Of a DNA stretch of 64,000 nucleotides, positions 25,439-34,651 are shown piece after piece. The position numbers and the translations under genes were made by a program. The first letter of the stretch is position 1, and the number at the start of each line of letters is the position of its first letter. The notes below the pieces were generated by a model. The model made no database searches. It was not told where the DNA came from and saw nothing but the letters and a program-made list of their open reading frames with translations. This stretch comes from Chryseobacterium piperi (GTDB lineage Bacteria > Bacteroidota > Bacteroidia > Flavobacteriales > Weeksellaceae): contig NZ_CP023049.2 of the NCBI RefSeq assembly GCF_002285635.2, forward strand, positions 3,658,001 to 3,722,000, written 5' to 3'.

Positions 25439-26227
25439 CTAATCCAGTTTATTGTATTTCTTCATTAAGTTTTCATAAGTCGTCTGAGGAAGTAACCATT
25501 TCAAAGGAACCCCTATTTTCTGTCCGAATTTCCCAAAATAATAATGGGCTTTCCATTTATTTTTGTTCACAAGCTGTTCGATATATTCGGCAACTTCTAA
25601 TGGCTCAGTTCCATCACCTACATGGGAGTTCATAAGAGCATAAACCTTATCAAAAACATTTTTATACGGTTCGGACACTTTTGTTCTCACTCTGTTTTCT
25701 GCAATATTGGTTTTAATATCCCCCAAATGAAGTGAACAGACATCGATATTCCATGGATATACTTCATAACGCATGGCCTCAGTAACTTTATCCAAAGCTG
25801 ATTTTGATGCAGAGTAAAATCCTCGGAATGGTAGTCCCATTTCACTTCCGATACTGGAAATATTGATGATTTTTCCGAATTGATGCTCACGCATTACAGG
25901 CATTACAGCGCTCATCATCTGAACAGAGCCAACTAAATTTAAATTGAAGAGTCTCAAAATATCTTCCTTTGAAGAGTCTTCTACAGAACCTACCATTCCC
26001 ATTCCTGCATTATTGATTAAAACATCTATTTTTGATTCTGTTTTTAAAACCTCAGCAACAGCGTTCTGAACAGCATGGTTATCGGTAACATCTGTCGGAA
26101 TAGATTTAAAAAATTGGCTTTCCGTATGTTTTCTGCTCAGTCCATACACCTGATGTCCTTTCTTTCCAAAATATTCGGCTAAAACAAAGCCTATTCCCGA
26201 TGAGGTACCTGTAATGATAATGGTCAT
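25439..26227 (-). CDS. SDR family NAD(P)-dependent oxidoreductase
   Basis: A 262-aa classical short-chain dehydrogenase. The Rossmann motif TGTSSGIG (residues 7-14), the NNAGMG motif, Ser of INISSIGSE and the catalytic YSASK are all in the expected order. The C-terminal part (HYYFGKFGQKIGVPLKWLLP) is like that of the bacterial sterol/retinol-type SDRs. It is a stand-alone gene between the Omp85-like gene and a SusC/SusD pair. The substrate is not predictable. A TACATTTG box reads leftward at 26355-26348 without a clear partner. Confidence 0.88.
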   Translation of the reverse strand: MTIIITGTSSGIGFVLAEYFGKKGHQVYGLSRKHTESQFFKSIPTDVTDNHAVQNAVAEVLKTESKIDVLINNAGMGMVGSVEDSSKEDILRLFNLNLVGSVQMMSAVMPVMREHQFGKIINISSIGSEMGLPFRGFYSASKSALDKVTEAMRYEVYPWNIDVCSLHLGDIKTNIAENRVRTKVSEPYKNVFDKVYALMNSHVGDGTEPLEVAEYIEQLVNKNKWKAHYYFGKFGQKIGVPLKWLLPQTTYENLMKKYNKLD

Positions 26228-26640
26228 TTATTTTTATTACTTTTTAGAATTATCCTTTTTATTCTTTCTTTAAGCCCGCCGATAGAGCTTTATTAAAGCT
26301 GCTATTTTTAGTTCTTGATCAATTAGCGGAGTTTATTGAATTTTCAGCAAATGTAAAAAAAGAAAAATGAACTCTATTATTTATTCTCTATGAAAATAAG
26401 CTCTTTAAGATAAATCCTAAAGTATTGTTGATGAGCCTTATAACTGTTTATTGATCTTAAACTTAAAAGAAAGTTAATCTTAATAAAGTCAATCATATAA
26501 GAATAATCAGTAATTTATGTTTATGTATTTGGTTCATAGTGTTTTATATTGCTGCTTTATGAGTCTGTTTGTTAGAGTTGATTACTATTTTTTAATAGAA
26601 ATATAAAAAAAGGTTAATGACGTCTGGGATAAAGCTGTTC
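26228..26640. other. Noncoding gap of about 410 bp
   Basis: Lies between two divergent genes. It is AT-rich, with stops in all frames and no hairpin followed by a T run. Apart from the leftward TACATTTG at 26355-26348 and the short inverted pair AGCTTTATTAAAGCT (26286-26300), I see nothing in it. Confidence 0.5.
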
Positions 26641-26648
26641 TAATTTTG
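26641..26648 (+). promoter_or_regulatory. -7 box of the second-region SusC/SusD pair
   Basis: TAATTTTG is a perfect TANNTTTG, 20 bases before the ATG at 26669. No good TTTG is found 19 bp upstream (TGAC stands there), which suggests that an activator or alternative sigma factor assists it. Confidence 0.5.
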
Positions 26649-26668
26649 CATGCGAAATCAAAACATAC

Positions 26669-29557
26669 ATGACTGTACTTAAATCTTCTGTCTCAGTGGC
26701 TTATCTAACAGGCCGGGGACTATTAATTGGTGCCTTGTTTATCTCGCCAATACTGTTATCTCAGAAAAGAGATAGTTTAAAAGAAAAATCTATAGATGAG
26801 GTTGTTGTGGTAGGATACGGAACACAGAAAAAAAGTAAAGTATCCGGTGCCGTTTCTGAAGCTTCCTTAGATAAGCTGAGTTCAAGATCTTTATCCGGAA
26901 TAGGCGAAGTACTTCAGGGAAAAGCACCCGGAGTAACAGTCGTCAACGAAGGGGGAGATCCTAATGGTGCCCCAAAAGTGAATATCCGTGGTTTAGGCGG
27001 AATTAATGGAGAAACCCCTCTGTACGTAGTAGACGGTGTCGTTTTTAACGGAACTCCTGCAATTAATCCTAATGATATTCAGGATATCTCTGTACTTAAA
27101 GATGCTTCTGCAGCCATTTATGGAGCAAGATCTTCAGGAGGAGTGATTCTCATCACGACTAAAAGAGGAAAAAAAGGAGCACTTACTGTCGATTTTGATG
27201 TAAAGTATGGTGTCAACCAGACATGGAAGCTGAAAGAATCTTTAAATGCGGCAGAATTCCAGGATGTGATGTATCAGGCTTTTGAAAATGCAGGTAAACT
27301 AAACAGTCTGCCTTTGGCTTTTAATGCAGAGAAATATGCTGACGGAAGAATTACCAGAACCGACTGGATGAAAGAGATTTTCCGTACAGGAACCATTCAG
27401 GAATATAATATTAATTTGAGTGGAGGAAGTGAGAAATCCAGATTTTTTGTTGGAATGAACCATAGGAATCTGGAAGGTATTCTACTAAATACACAGGCAA
27501 AGCGATATAACTTCAGAGTTAATTCGGAACATAAGATCAAGGATTGGTTAACGATCGGGGAGAATATGTATTATAATTACTCAGACGGAAATACGGCTGA
27601 TACGAAAAGTGGGTATACCGGAGCATTAGTCGCAGCGATGTATTATCCGCCAAACGTTCCTGTGTATACTTCGACCGGAGCATTTTCAGGACTACCTATT
27701 GATGTAGCAGGAGGCTATGGAGATATGATCAACCCCGTAGCTTATCTTCAGCGGATCAATATCAGAAACCCTACTCATGAAATTCTCATCAACCCTTATG
27801 CAGAGATTACCTTAGCTAAAGACCTCAAATTTCGATCAAACTTTTCTCAGACCTTTAAAATCGGAACGGTTAAAAACTTTACATACAGAGTTCTGGAAGT
27901 AGGAAAGATTTTTGACACGAATAACCTTGAGTATCAGTCAAACAACTCATCGACAGCGCTTGCAGAACAGCTTCTTACCTATAAAATAGCTTTAAACAAG
28001 CATAATTTTGACTTTCTCGGTGGTTTTACTTTTCAGAAAACAATAGATGAGGGTTTTTTAGCCAAGGCTTATGATTTCAGAAGTGAGGTAGAAGTTTTTC
28101 AGCATCTTCAAAATGCGGCGGATACCAATAAAGATGTTTCGAGCTACAGATATCAGCAATCATTGGTCTCCTATCTGGCAAGAGTTAACTATGATTATTC
28201 CGGTAAATATGTAATCAGCTTATTAGGGAGAAGAGATGGCTCTTCTTTAGTGGCGAAGCAAAATCGTTTTGCTAATTATTATGCTGTTTCCGGGGCATGG
28301 GTAATATCCAGAGAAACCTTTCTACAGGATGCTTCCTGGCTCTCAAATTTAAAACTGAGAGGAAGTTACGGGATCTTAGGAAACCTGGGTGGGATTTCTC
28401 CTCAGGCAGTAAACCCTTTAATGATCAGGGATAATAATATTATTTTTGGGCAGGACCCGTCCCAAAACATTGCTTATTATGCTACTACGAGACCTAATCC
28501 GAATTTAAAATGGGGAAAATCTGAACAGACCAATTTTGGATTAGACGCTTCTTTTCTGAACAACCACCTTTCTTTACAGTTGGATTACTTCATAAAGAAT
28601 TCCAAAGATCAGATATTTAATGTAAGCTTACCGAGTACGGCTACCTATAATAATCAATATGTAAATGCAGGATTATTTCAGGATAAAGGATATGAAGTAG
28701 GAGTTAATTATAACAGCAAAAGTACAGGAGACTTTTCTTATTCCATTGGGGCTACATTTAATCAACTAAAAAACACGGTGAAGCAATTAGCTGATGTAAA
28801 TGAGATCTTTATTAACAGCAATGGAGTGAGAGGAGTGTTGAAACCTACCCGCATAAAAGTGGGCGAGTCATTATATTCTTACTATGGATACAAGACCGGA
28901 GGTATTTTCCAGACCCAGGACGAAATCAATAATTACAAGGATGCGAACGGAAATCTTATACAGCCCAATGCCAAGCCTGGGGATATTAAATTCCTGAAGA
29001 AAGACGGGAATACCGGAACGTTGAATAACGATGATTTTGTCAATCTCGGAAATCCTTATCCTAAATTTTCATATGGATTATCCTACAATATGACCTGGAA
29101 AAATTTTGATCTCAATGTATTCTTTCAAGGAGTGTATGGAAATAAAATATTTAATGGGCTGAAGTTTATTTCATTAAACCCGGGAGGAACAGGGCAAAAC
29201 TATAATATGGACAGGGAAATCCTTAATGCATGGACACCACAAAATACGAATACAGATATTCCAAGGCTGGTTCACGGAGACCCAAGTGGTAATTATTCAA
29301 AAGTATCGGATTTCTATGTTGAAGATGGCTCTTACCTAAGACTGAAAAACCTTACCATCGGTTATTCTTTACCCAAAGAGCTTTACGGAAAACTTGACGT
29401 AACCAGGCTGAGAATTTATGTCACGACAAACAATTTGTTTACGATTACCAAATACACTGGTTTTGATCCTGAAGTCGGAATGGATACGTATGGTGTGGAT
29501 ACCGGAAGATATCCTCAGGCACGTTCATTTATTTTCGGGGTAGAAATAGGATTATAA
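26669..29557 (+). CDS. SusC/RagA family TonB-linked outer-membrane protein
   Basis: A 962-aa importer of the short type. The signal peptide ends near residue 30 (FISPILLSQ), directly followed by the TonB box SIDEVVVVGYGTQKK, the plug with PLYVVDGVVFN and ASAAIYGARSSGGVILITT, and a barrel ending ARSFIFGVEIGL. No N-terminal regulatory-like domain is present. It pairs with the SusD gene 26 bp downstream. After that pair, on the same strand, comes the phosphodiesterase/alkaline phosphatase fusion gene, so uptake of phosphate-ester breakdown products is a fair guess. Confidence 0.93.
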   Translation: MTVLKSSVSVAYLTGRGLLIGALFISPILLSQKRDSLKEKSIDEVVVVGYGTQKKSKVSGAVSEASLDKLSSRSLSGIGEVLQGKAPGVTVVNEGGDPNGAPKVNIRGLGGINGETPLYVVDGVVFNGTPAINPNDIQDISVLKDASAAIYGARSSGGVILITTKRGKKGALTVDFDVKYGVNQTWKLKESLNAAEFQDVMYQAFENAGKLNSLPLAFNAEKYADGRITRTDWMKEIFRTGTIQEYNINLSGGSEKSRFFVGMNHRNLEGILLNTQAKRYNFRVNSEHKIKDWLTIGENMYYNYSDGNTADTKSGYTGALVAAMYYPPNVPVYTSTGAFSGLPIDVAGGYGDMINPVAYLQRINIRNPTHEILINPYAEITLAKDLKFRSNFSQTFKIGTVKNFTYRVLEVGKIFDTNNLEYQSNNSSTALAEQLLTYKIALNKHNFDFLGGFTFQKTIDEGFLAKAYDFRSEVEVFQHLQNAADTNKDVSSYRYQQSLVSYLARVNYDYSGKYVISLLGRRDGSSLVAKQNRFANYYAVSGAWVISRETFLQDASWLSNLKLRGSYGILGNLGGISPQAVNPLMIRDNNIIFGQDPSQNIAYYATTRPNPNLKWGKSEQTNFGLDASFLNNHLSLQLDYFIKNSKDQIFNVSLPSTATYNNQYVNAGLFQDKGYEVGVNYNSKSTGDFSYSIGATFNQLKNTVKQLADVNEIFINSNGVRGVLKPTRIKVGESLYSYYGYKTGGIFQTQDEINNYKDANGNLIQPNAKPGDIKFLKKDGNTGTLNNDDFVNLGNPYPKFSYGLSYNMTWKNFDLNVFFQGVYGNKIFNGLKFISLNPGGTGQNYNMDREILNAWTPQNTNTDIPRLVHGDPSGNYSKVSDFYVEDGSYLRLKNLTIGYSLPKELYGKLDVTRLRIYVTTNNLFTITKYTGFDPEVGMDTYGVDTGRYPQARSFIFGVEIGL

Positions 29558-29583
29558 TTTTTAATAGTTAAAAAGTAAAAAAT

Positions 29584-31092
29584 ATGAAATTTTTCAACAA
29601 AATATTTTTAGTGTCAGGAATAGCAATAATGCTGTCGTCCTGTACAAATGAACTGGATGTTCAGCCGGAAGGAACTCCTACAGAAGCAAGCTTCTGGAAG
29701 ACAGAAAATGACCTGATAACAGGAGCTAATGCCATGTATAAGCCTCTTTTTGACGGAGAGTTTTACGGGCGGGGATTGTTTTGGTTCATCAATGCCAGTG
29801 ATGATATGGTCACAGGAAGGGCAAAAAGTGAAGCGGATAATGCAAAGAATTTCAGCAGTAATTATATTGCTGCAGGTGATCTGGAAACCCAATGGAATAA
29901 ACGATATAATGTTATAGGAGTAGCCAACCGTGTGATCCGGAATATAGATAATATTCAGACCTCAGCTGCCGTAAAAAATAAATATCTGGGAGAAGCCTTA
30001 TTCATGAGCAGCCGGATGTATTTTGAACTGGCTTATACTTATGGGAACGAGAAAGCGGGTATACCAATCATCGACCGTACGAAAGAACCCGATACCAATC
30101 CTATACCAAGAGCGGCCAACGTGATGGATAACTACAATTATATTGTAGCAGATTTGAAGAGAGCAGCTGAATTATTGCCTGCACAGGAACAGCTTCTTGC
30201 AAAAGATTATGGACGACCTCATAAAGCAGCTGCATGGGCACTTCTTGCAAAAGTTTACCTTTTTATGAAAGACTGGCAAAATGCAGCCTATTGGGCTAAT
30301 GAAGTAATGACCAAAGGAAACAGAACTTTGCTGGCTAATTATGCAGATGTTTTCAAGGCCGAAAATAATTATAGTACAGAGTACATCTGGTCTCTTCCCG
30401 GAACTCCTAAATTTACCGCTTGGGGAAGTATCCTTCCCGGAGTAATGCTTGAAAATAAAGGCTGGGGATTATATAATGGCTGGGGGTATTTCCAACCCAC
30501 TAAAGAATTGTATGACGAATATGAAGCAGGAGATCTTAGAAGAAGTGCAACGATCCTGAAATTGGGAGATAAATTTACTTTTAATGGTTCGGAAAGGACT
30601 TATGCTTCTTCCAATTCTCTTACGGGATATCAGTTTAATAAATATATGGATGCCTTTAAATATGCATTAAACAGTGGGCATGTAAGTGCCAATGGAGATT
30701 ATCCGTGTACAGATCTTGCTGTTCCTATTATGCGTTATGCTGAGGTAGTCCTGATCAAAGCAGAGGCGAAAATAATGATGGGACAAAATGCTGACCAGGA
30801 AATCAATATGATCAGGACCCGCGCCGGTCTGGCATCAAAAAATGGATGTACGCTAGCCGATCTGAAACATGAAAGACGTTGTGAGCTGGCAGGTGAGTGG
30901 GCAGACAGGCATCGGGATCTTGTACGTTGGGGAGATGCTCAGGGTACCTATGCACAACCTTTACATGGTATCAGTGGCCAGATAGTTTGGGCAGCCAGGA
31001 ACTTCAATCCATCAATCCATAATGTATGGGCAGTTCCGCAGGTCGAAATTGTCAACAGCCATGGAGTCATTAAACAAAATCAAGGTTGGTAA
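29584..31092 (+). CDS. RagB/SusD family lipoprotein
   Basis: A 502-aa lipoprotein with lipobox MLSSC (Cys20) and the classical SusD start: LDVQPEGTPTEASFWKTENDL, then TQWNKRYNVIGVANRVI. It also has the TPR-like pattern PHKAAAWALLAKVYLFMKDW and near the end RYAEVVLIKAEAKIMMG and the ERRCELAGEWADRHRDLVRW motif. This is the classic SusD group, unlike the SusD-like_2 type of the other two pairs in the window. It follows its SusC partner by 26 bp. Confidence 0.92.
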   Translation: MKFFNKIFLVSGIAIMLSSCTNELDVQPEGTPTEASFWKTENDLITGANAMYKPLFDGEFYGRGLFWFINASDDMVTGRAKSEADNAKNFSSNYIAAGDLETQWNKRYNVIGVANRVIRNIDNIQTSAAVKNKYLGEALFMSSRMYFELAYTYGNEKAGIPIIDRTKEPDTNPIPRAANVMDNYNYIVADLKRAAELLPAQEQLLAKDYGRPHKAAAWALLAKVYLFMKDWQNAAYWANEVMTKGNRTLLANYADVFKAENNYSTEYIWSLPGTPKFTAWGSILPGVMLENKGWGLYNGWGYFQPTKELYDEYEAGDLRRSATILKLGDKFTFNGSERTYASSNSLTGYQFNKYMDAFKYALNSGHVSANGDYPCTDLAVPIMRYAEVVLIKAEAKIMMGQNADQEINMIRTRAGLASKNGCTLADLKHERRCELAGEWADRHRDLVRWGDAQGTYAQPLHGISGQIVWAARNFNPSIHNVWAVPQVEIVNSHGVIKQNQGW

Positions 31093-31190
31093 GATTTTTA
31101 TAACTATTGGGGCGAGATTCGGGATTCGGGGTGAAGTGAAGTTATTAAGAATTTCTTCTTTGCCGTTTGGACAAACACCCTCAAATTTAC

Positions 31191-31240
31191 AATTTAACAT
31201 ATCCGTGATTTCGCCCTTTCGCTTTTTTGCGATTTTACCT
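31191..31240 (+). repeat. Dispersed noncoding repeat, copy B (divergent)
   Basis: Contains GTGATTTCGCCCTTTCGC and TTTTTTGCGATTTTACC, built of the same words as copies A and C (CGATTTTAC, GATTTTGCC, TTTCGC) in altered order. It lies in the 174-bp gap before the phosphatase gene. Confidence 0.4.
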
Positions 31241-31266
31241 TTAAACCGATTCTTTTTTAAGATATT

Positions 31267-33093
31267 ATGAAACAAATAAAAATAGGGGTCTTATTGGCCA
31301 TGGCCATTTTTTCACAAAATCAGGCACAGAATTATTTAAACTATAATGTTAGTAATGCACATTCACATAATGATTATGAACAGGAACTCCCTTTCTGGCA
31401 AGCCTATTATGCGAACTTCGGATCTATTGAAGCAGATGTTTTTCTGGTCAATGGCAAACTTTGGGTGGCTCATACAGAAAAAGAATTATCTCAGGACAGA
31501 ACATTAGAGAGTCTTTATCTGGACAATATTTCAAAACAAATTAAACTTAACAAGGGAAGTATCTATTCTGATCCTGGGAAAAAATTACAATTGCTTATTG
31601 ATGTTAAGCAAGATTATAAAACAACACTCAGTGCATTGGTCACCACATTGAAAAAATATCCGGAGATAACAGGGAATCCGGGAGTTAAAATTGTAATTAC
31701 CGGAGATCGTCCACAGCCGGGGGATTTTAAAAATTATCCGGATTATCTTTTCTTTGATGGAGATCTGGATAAATCCTATACTTCTGATGAGTTGAAGAGA
31801 GTAGGTTTGTTCAGTGCGGACCTGCAAGGTCTGGTTAAGTGGAATGGAAAAGGAATTCCAAGAGATGAGGAAACAGAAAACATTAAAAAGGTAGTTGCTG
31901 CGGCGCATGCACAACAAAAGCCTGTACGATTCTATGGAGCACCGGATTTTCCGAATGCATGGCTGAATTTTATAGATTTGGGAGTGGACTATATCAACAC
32001 CGATCATATTCCTGATCTCAAAAAGTTTCTGAATACTATTCCCCGGAACTTCTATAAAAATACCAAAGAATACAGCACCTATACGCCTACCTATAAAACA
32101 GATGGAGTAGTGAAGAATGTTAAAAATGTGATTCTTTTGATTCCGGACGGAACTTCTTTACCTCAATACTATGCTGCTTTTACGGCTAATAAAGGAAAGC
32201 TGAATGTATTCAATATGAAAGCTACCGGATTGTCCAAAACCAATTCGTCCAATGCTTATATTACAGACTCAGCTCCGGGATCAACAGCTTTTGCTACGGG
32301 GGTAAAGACTAAAAATACTTTTGTAGGGGTTGACGGAATGGGAAAAGCCCTTGCACAAATTCCCGATATTATTGCCGGTAAAGGAATGACTTCAGGATTA
32401 ATTTCTACCGGAGATATCACGGATGCTACACCTGCGGATTTTTATGCCCATTCAGATAATAGAAACAATTCAGAGCCTATTTTGAAAGACTTTGTTAATT
32501 CCAAAACCAAAATTCTGATCGGTGGACCTACGAATGGATTAACTCCTGAAAATCTACAGAAAATTAAAGATGCAAAAATCGATATTTATCAAGATCTGAA
32601 ATCAGTAAAGAAAATCAATACCCGTACCCTGGTTATTGATCCGTTAGCTTCACAAAGAATAACCAATGGAAGAGGAAATTGGCTGGCGGATGCTTTTGAT
32701 CTTACCCTTAATGATTTAAAAGAGAATAAAAAAGGTTTCTTTATGATGGTCGAGGCATCTCAAACTGATGGCGGAGGACATAGTAATAATATTGAACAGC
32801 TCGTTACAGAATTATTAGATTTCGATCACGTGGTAGGAAAAGCTATGAAATTTGCCGATGAAAACAAAGAAACATTAGTCATTGTAGTAGGGGATCATGA
32901 AACCGGAGGTTTAACACTTCTTGATGGCAGCCTTAAAGACGGGTGGATATTCGGAAACTTTAGTACAAATGATCATACATCCATTCCATCCAGTGTATTT
33001 GCTTATGGTCCCAATTCTAAAGAATTTACGGGCCTGTTTGAAAATACCGAGATCTTTAATAAAATACTGAATGCCTACGGGATAAAGAAATAG
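31267..33093 (+). CDS. Fusion of a PI-PLC/GDPD-like domain with alkaline phosphatase
   Basis: A 608-aa secreted protein (signal ends FSQNQAQ) with two catalytic domains. Residues about 25-265 form a TIM-barrel phosphodiesterase-like domain with NAHSHNDYEQ, IEADVFL and VAHTEKE, the His/Glu/Asp set of the GDPD/PI-PLC superfamily and close to AIM6-type proteins. Residues about 285-605 are alkaline phosphatase: ILLIPDGTSLP, the nucleophile segment ITDSAPGSTAFATG, EASQTDGGGH and VVGDHETGGLT. Both halves keep their catalytic residues. Together they could free a phosphomonoester from a phosphodiester and then remove its phosphate outside the cytoplasm. It lies 174 bp downstream of a SusC/SusD pair, with its own start region. 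Confidence 0.88.
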   Translation: MKQIKIGVLLAMAIFSQNQAQNYLNYNVSNAHSHNDYEQELPFWQAYYANFGSIEADVFLVNGKLWVAHTEKELSQDRTLESLYLDNISKQIKLNKGSIYSDPGKKLQLLIDVKQDYKTTLSALVTTLKKYPEITGNPGVKIVITGDRPQPGDFKNYPDYLFFDGDLDKSYTSDELKRVGLFSADLQGLVKWNGKGIPRDEETENIKKVVAAAHAQQKPVRFYGAPDFPNAWLNFIDLGVDYINTDHIPDLKKFLNTIPRNFYKNTKEYSTYTPTYKTDGVVKNVKNVILLIPDGTSLPQYYAAFTANKGKLNVFNMKATGLSKTNSSNAYITDSAPGSTAFATGVKTKNTFVGVDGMGKALAQIPDIIAGKGMTSGLISTGDITDATPADFYAHSDNRNNSEPILKDFVNSKTKILIGGPTNGLTPENLQKIKDAKIDIYQDLKSVKKINTRTLVIDPLASQRITNGRGNWLADAFDLTLNDLKENKKGFFMMVEASQTDGGGHSNNIEQLVTELLDFDHVVGKAMKFADENKETLVIVVGDHETGGLTLLDGSLKDGWIFGNFSTNDHTSIPSSVFAYGPNSKEFTGLFENTEIFNKILNAYGIKK

Positions 33094-33135
33094 ATGTTAA
33101 CTGAGGTTATATTACCAACAGCAGCTTTGTCCATT

Positions 33136-33176
33136 AAAAAAATTGCAGCCCTTATTCAATAAGGGCTGCAATTTTT
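33136..33176. terminator. Strong bidirectional terminator
   Basis: A 17-bp perfect stem (33139-33155 with 33159-33175, containing TTGCAGCCCTTAT) has a 3-nt loop with an A run before and a T run after it. It serves the phosphatase gene and the convergent PI-PLC gene. Confidence 0.92.
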
Positions 33177-33208
33177 ATCATAAGGGCTTGTTTTTCAGAA
33201 CCTAAAAT

Positions 33209-34210
33209 CTAATTGAAATTGGTTTTAATGATCAGTTCTGATAATTCTGCACTGATAAAGTCTATAGGCATTATCCCATAAGATCCTTGAGGGCTGCTTT
33301 GAAATAAAGTTTTAAGCTTAGGGTTGATATTGTTGGATACGGTAGGGATATTTGGAATTCCAAATATTAAAGGTTTGTAACCGCTTGTGAAATTAATAAA
33401 GAGTTTACCACTCGTATCAGTTTTTGCTTCATTGTACAGAGCTGAAATCCTGGACCATTTATCGTCATTATTACTTACCTGATAATAATCCTGAACCTTT
33501 AAAGATGCGTTTGAGTTATTGATTTCAAATGTTGTATTGTCTGCCCATGATGTGGCATTAATTCCCTTAACTGTTTCTGCAGAAAACCTTCTTAATAATT
33601 TAATTTTTCCTCTCACAGATCCCAGGTTAGGAATAGTAGTACCTAGATCCCATCTGGATGGATTTTTCTGAATGTAAGAATCAAATGTCTTTTCAAAAGT
33701 TCTTGTATTATTGGACGGATCATATTCTTCTTTAACGGACATCACTATTGTTTCCGTCGGATGACTTTCCAAAAATGTATAACATGCATTAAGGACGTCA
33801 TCGAAATTTAAATTCTGATAAATAGGACCATGATGTATGGCAAAAGAATTATCAATATGCCTGCACCGAATATCCAGAAAACGGATTCCAGCATTAAGCT
33901 GCTCACTGATGGTAAGATTTTGCGTTTTTGCAGTACCGCTATTAGAAGGTACTTCTCTCATAGCTCCCGAATCATGAGTACCGGGAATAGAAATTTTTGA
34001 AATAGAAGTATTATCCTGTAATCCGGACATCCAGTTACTGATTCCGATAGCAGCCAGGGAAGTTTTGCTGACATTTTTAGTCTGAAGATTCAGACTCTTA
34101 TCATCAGAGTCCATTACGGTTACATTTTCTGAACAAGAAGAAAGCATGGTTGAGGCAGTCGTAATGCCGAAAAAGAGAATCGCCAGATATCTCATGTTAA
34201 GTTTGAACAT
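33209..34210 (-). CDS. Phosphatidylinositol-specific phospholipase C, lipoprotein
   Basis: A 333-aa protein of the bacterial PI-PLC family. The lipobox MLSSC places the acylated Cys near residue 26. The two catalytic histidines sit in ISIPGTHDSGAM and in the FAIHHGPIYQ stretch, with DIRCRH between them, as in the X-domain of Bacillus PI-PLC. The enzyme cleaves phosphatidylinositol or GPI anchors. Translation may start at 34210 or at the Met five codons later. It is convergent with the phosphodiesterase/phosphatase fusion gene and is the second phospholipase C type in this window. Confidence 0.88.
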   Translation of the reverse strand: MFKLNMRYLAILFFGITTASTMLSSCSENVTVMDSDDKSLNLQTKNVSKTSLAAIGISNWMSGLQDNTSISKISIPGTHDSGAMREVPSNSGTAKTQNLTISEQLNAGIRFLDIRCRHIDNSFAIHHGPIYQNLNFDDVLNACYTFLESHPTETIVMSVKEEYDPSNNTRTFEKTFDSYIQKNPSRWDLGTTIPNLGSVRGKIKLLRRFSAETVKGINATSWADNTTFEINNSNASLKVQDYYQVSNNDDKWSRISALYNEAKTDTSGKLFINFTSGYKPLIFGIPNIPTVSNNINPKLKTLFQSSPQGSYGIMPIDFISAELSELIIKTNFN

Positions 34211-34298
34211 AGTTTAAAGTATTTTATTTAATCTTAAAAATACACATACATCTATATTGGGGAGTTAATTAAATTTTAATATATAATTAAGTTATGAA

Positions 34299-34353
34299 AG
34301 CGAAAAGGCTGAATGGCAAAATCGCGGAATCGTAAAATTGTTCAATCGTTAAT
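34299..34353 (-). repeat. Dispersed noncoding repeat, copy C
   Basis: Read on the minus strand it begins TTAACGATTGAACAATTTTA and continues through CCGCGATTTTGCC to TTTTCGC. It lines up over its whole length with copy A at 25350-25404, sharing the 13-mer CCGCGATTTTGCC. Confidence 0.55.
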
Positions 34354-34399
34354 TAAAAAAAATAGAATATTTTAATTATCCTCAGTTTTCATGAATAAT

Positions 34400-34556
34400 G
34401 CACAGTACCTTTTGTCATTGACTTCGTCTAATCTTCGATTTCAGGAATGGAGCAGAAGCGGAGTGGAGGAATCTCAACAGTAATATTAAAAATGAGGATA
34501 TAATGAGTTGTTGAGGTGATGAAGAGATTTCTCACCTCGTTCGAAATGATAGAGGT
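34400..34556. repeat. Intergenic imperfect inverted-repeat element
   Basis: A 157-bp spacer element. The left half contains GAAGCGGAGTGGAGGAATCTC then TCAACA (to 34479). The right half, read on the other strand, contains GAACGAGGTGAGAAATCTC (34535-34553 side) and CTCAACA (34515-34509). It resembles the common Bacteroidota intergenic element of the type GTCATTCNGAACGAAGTGAAGAATCTC. With copy C, this accounts for most of the 441-bp gap between PI-PLC and aroA. Confidence 0.5.
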
Positions 34557-34591
34557 TACATCAATAAATTATAACAATAATACATGAGATA

Positions 34592-34625
34592 GAAAACGAC
34601 GTTCTTTAAGTAAGAACGTCGTTTG
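34592..34625 (-). terminator. Terminator of aroA
   Basis: A 13-bp stem AAACGACGTTCTT/AAGAACGTCGTTT (34594-34606 with 34612-34624) has a 5-nt loop and a T-rich tail on the leftward transcript. Confidence 0.85.
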
Positions 34626-34651
34626 TATTTTAACTTAAGAGCATCGTTGAG

